From: Microbacterium sp. MYb62
Lineage (GTDB): Bacteria; Actinomycetota; Actinomycetes; Actinomycetales; Microbacteriaceae
Assembly (NCBI RefSeq): GCF_002979475.1
Contig: NZ_PCOY01000003.1
Span: 186,001-250,000, forward strand
Length of the DNA stretch: 64,000 nt
Direction of reading: 5' to 3'
How positions within the stretch are numbered: the stretch's first letter is position 1; each line of letters begins with the position of its first letter. This document shows positions 63,762 through 64,000 of this stretch, piece by piece. The notes under the pieces were generated by a model that worked only from the letters and a program-made list of their open reading frames with translations, was not told the origin of the DNA and did not search any database. The position numbers and the translations under genes were made by a program.

Positions 63762-63841
63762 GTCGAGTGCACGGGTTCTCGCCGAACGCACGGCCTCAAC
63801 ACGCACGCATCCCGTGCACTCGACAGCAACCCGTGCACTCG
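63762..63841. repeat. inverted and direct copies of a CCCGTGCACTCG element
   Basis: GTCGAGTGCACGGG (63762-63775) pairs perfectly with CCCGTGCACTCGAC (63811-63824), and a third copy CCCGTGCACTCG follows at 63830-63841. The palindrome GTGCAC is at the centre of each. Confidence 0.8.
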
Positions 63842-63897
63842 GCGCTCAGAGGCGAGGTGTCGCGACGCGACGGCGCGACGGCGCGCGGGGGACGCGA

Positions 63898-63930
63898 AAG
63901 GCCCCGCCCCTGGAAGCGGGGCGGGGCCTT
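63898..63930 (-). terminator. strong hairpin after the right-edge gene
   Basis: A perfect 13-bp GC-rich inverted repeat (63898-63910 and 63918-63930, 7-base loop) lies 13 bases past the stop of the partial gene; the minus-strand reading ends in TTT. Confidence 0.85.
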
Positions 63931-63943
63931 CATCACGAGAGAC

Positions 63944-64000
63944 TCAGGCCGTCAGGTCGGCCGCGGTCGGCACGCGACCGGCGATCTCCTCGATGATGTC
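63944..64000 (-). CDS. 3' fragment of an unrecognised gene
   Basis: The minus strand reads 18 codons and a TGA stop at 63946-63944, giving a C-terminus DIIEEIAGRVPTAADLTA. The frame is consistent with the downstream terminator. The fragment is too short to name. Confidence 0.6.
   Translation of the reverse strand, partial: DIIEEIAGRVPTAADLTA

Overview
The window reads as ordinary chromosome of a high-GC Gram-positive actinobacterium, most likely a Microbacteriaceae member such as Microbacterium. The grounds are very high GC, frequent GTG starts, dense ATGA/GTGA stop-start overlaps, an actinobacterial LexA (SOS) box, a DtxR/IdeR-type iron box, and families typical of that group (DUF222-HNH, HTTM/DUF5819, choice-of-anchor G, Rv2578c-like radical SAM). 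I saw no rRNA, tRNA, IS element, prophage or CRISPR array. No gap between genes exceeds about 275 bases. Nothing was run computationally; family calls come from motifs and domain layout.

Region 1 (1-15.7 kb) holds a fragment of an unknown gene and then, all on the minus strand, an eight-gene unit read from 15663 down to 180: Ser/Thr kinase, a 1973-residue membrane-anchored Ig-like repeat protein, MoxR ATPase, DUF58 protein, a transglutaminase-fold membrane protein whose catalytic Cys and His appear to be replaced, a membrane FHA protein, a PP2C phosphatase, and a single-pass acidic protein. Almost every junction overlaps by 1-4 bases. The FHA protein and the acidic protein share a repeated [DE]AT[VI]V[VT] motif that looks like phospho-Thr/FHA docking sites. 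The unit therefore joins a kinase/phosphatase/FHA switch to a MoxR-DUF58-transglutaminase module and a giant surface protein. It is the best candidate here for an undescribed system.

Region 2 (15.8-24 kb) holds DNA-3-methyladenine glycosylase I, an AGCS amino-acid symporter, a zinc alcohol dehydrogenase, an NTF2-like protein, a long acyl-CoA oxidase/dehydrogenase, and a coupled HTTM/DUF5819 pair. Region 3 (24-34 kb) holds a 1731-residue surface protein (choice-of-anchor-G-like head, seven tandem modules, Ala/Ser/Asp stalk, LATTG-like sorting signal), then a GH3 glycosidase and MFS transporter divergent from a double-headed TetR regulator, with two matching operator-like sites in the divergent gap.

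Region 4 (34-47.4 kb) holds RecQ, a GNAT/pirin pair, a carboxylate-transport block (CstA, YbdD, LytS-type kinase, LytTR regulator, small membrane protein, SSS symporter) and a large secreted subtilase. Region 5 (47.5-52.3 kb) is an ECF transporter with two homologous S components, a tandem ATPase, a T component and a siderophore-interacting-type flavoprotein, with an iron box before the ATPase gene. Region 6 (52.3-64 kb) holds a 25-bp tandem repeat array, an SOS-box-controlled DUF222-HNH protein, a MazF-type toxin-antitoxin pair, a serine hydrolase, an acyl-CoA dehydrogenase, a VanY-type peptidase, a radical SAM protein, YaeQ, a NarL-type two-component system divergent from an ABC exporter, and the 3' end of one more gene.
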